The translations under genes were made by a program, and so were the position numbers. 6,121 nucleotides of DNA from JAADHY01 sp964428935 (GTDB taxonomy: Bacteria; Planctomycetota; Planctomycetia; Planctomycetales; Planctomycetaceae). Location: assembly GCA_964428935.1 (NCBI GenBank), contig CAYSAG010000310.1, positions 1 through 6,121 of the forward strand, written 5' to 3'. Below the pieces are notes generated by a model. It was not told the DNA's origin and made no database searches. It was given only the letters and a program-made list of their open reading frames with translations. Below, one piece after another: positions 5,972-6,121 of this stretch; the stretch's first letter is position 1; each line of letters starts with the position of its first letter.

Positions 5972-6121
5972 TCAGCCACCGGCGACAGGGCCGGTGGAGC
6001 CGGTCTCCGAGGCAGACTCTGCGGCGGGCCCCAGACGCCGGGCCGGAAACGACTCCAACCGAGCCCGCTCCGGCGGCCAGCGAGCGTCCTCGGCCACCAC
6101 GCCCGCTACGCGCAAGAAGTT
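5972..6121 (-). CDS. Possible C-terminal end of an unidentified protein (partial)
   Basis: A minus-strand frame is open from the right edge to a TGA at 5972-5974, giving 49 residues. It begins NFLRVAGVVAEDARW, which reads like the end of a folded domain, and finishes in a Gly/Ser/Ala/Pro tail ending PVAGG. Third codon positions are mostly G or C. The other two minus frames are a stop within five codons and a low-complexity shadow. I do not recognise a family, and the fragment is too short to be sure it is coding. Confidence 0.4.
   Translation of the reverse strand, partial: NFLRVAGVVAEDARWPPERARLESFPARRLGPAAESASETGSTGPVAGG

Noticed and set aside
5476..5979. A 167-codon minus-strand frame in the right-hand gap
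   Set aside because: It is Gly/Arg/Ser-rich with no hydrophobic core or motif, and overlaps the more plausible partial frame ending at 5972.

Overview
This is a GC-rich stretch of bacterial chromosome with four well-supported protein genes and the edge of a possible fifth. I see no rRNA, tRNA, CRISPR array, insertion sequence or phage gene. Three things suggest Planctomycetota: a secreted thioredoxin fused to YHS-like repeats, the style of the DUF457 membrane protein, and GC-rich intergenic DNA with few Shine-Dalgarno sites. This assignment is an inference; no marker gene is present. All four genes share an odd codon habit: about 85% of isoleucines are ATT despite the high GC. That supports all four as real, native genes.

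Layout. Bases 1-238 are the upstream region of the first gene, with a strong ribosome binding site at 224-229. Bases 239-922 (+) encode a YdjM/DUF457-type membrane protein. Bases 923-1221 are a leader with two good RNA-type hairpins. Bases 1222-2001 (+) encode a Swt1-like HEPN protein with a membrane hairpin and a C-terminal zinc ribbon. Bases 2002-2281 hold a hairpin right after the HEPN stop, a sigma-70-like promoter, and a leader for the next gene. Bases 2282-4072 (+) encode an SLC13-type permease with two RCK_C (TrkA-C) domains. Bases 4073-4392 lie between two converging genes and hold a hairpin beside the second. Bases 4393-5439 (-) encode an exported thioredoxin-fold protein with two YHS-like repeats. 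Bases 5440-5971 show no convincing gene. Bases 5972-6121 (-) may hold the C-terminal end of a gene that enters from the right.

How the genes relate. The three plus-strand genes are separated by roughly 280-300 bases. The permease appears to have its own promoter, so these look like single transcription units rather than an operon. Nothing ties the four products into one pathway. Three are membrane proteins and one is exported, so the shared theme is the cell envelope. The most unusual gene is the HEPN protein, which places a putative RNase domain on the cytoplasmic face of the membrane next to a zinc ribbon.
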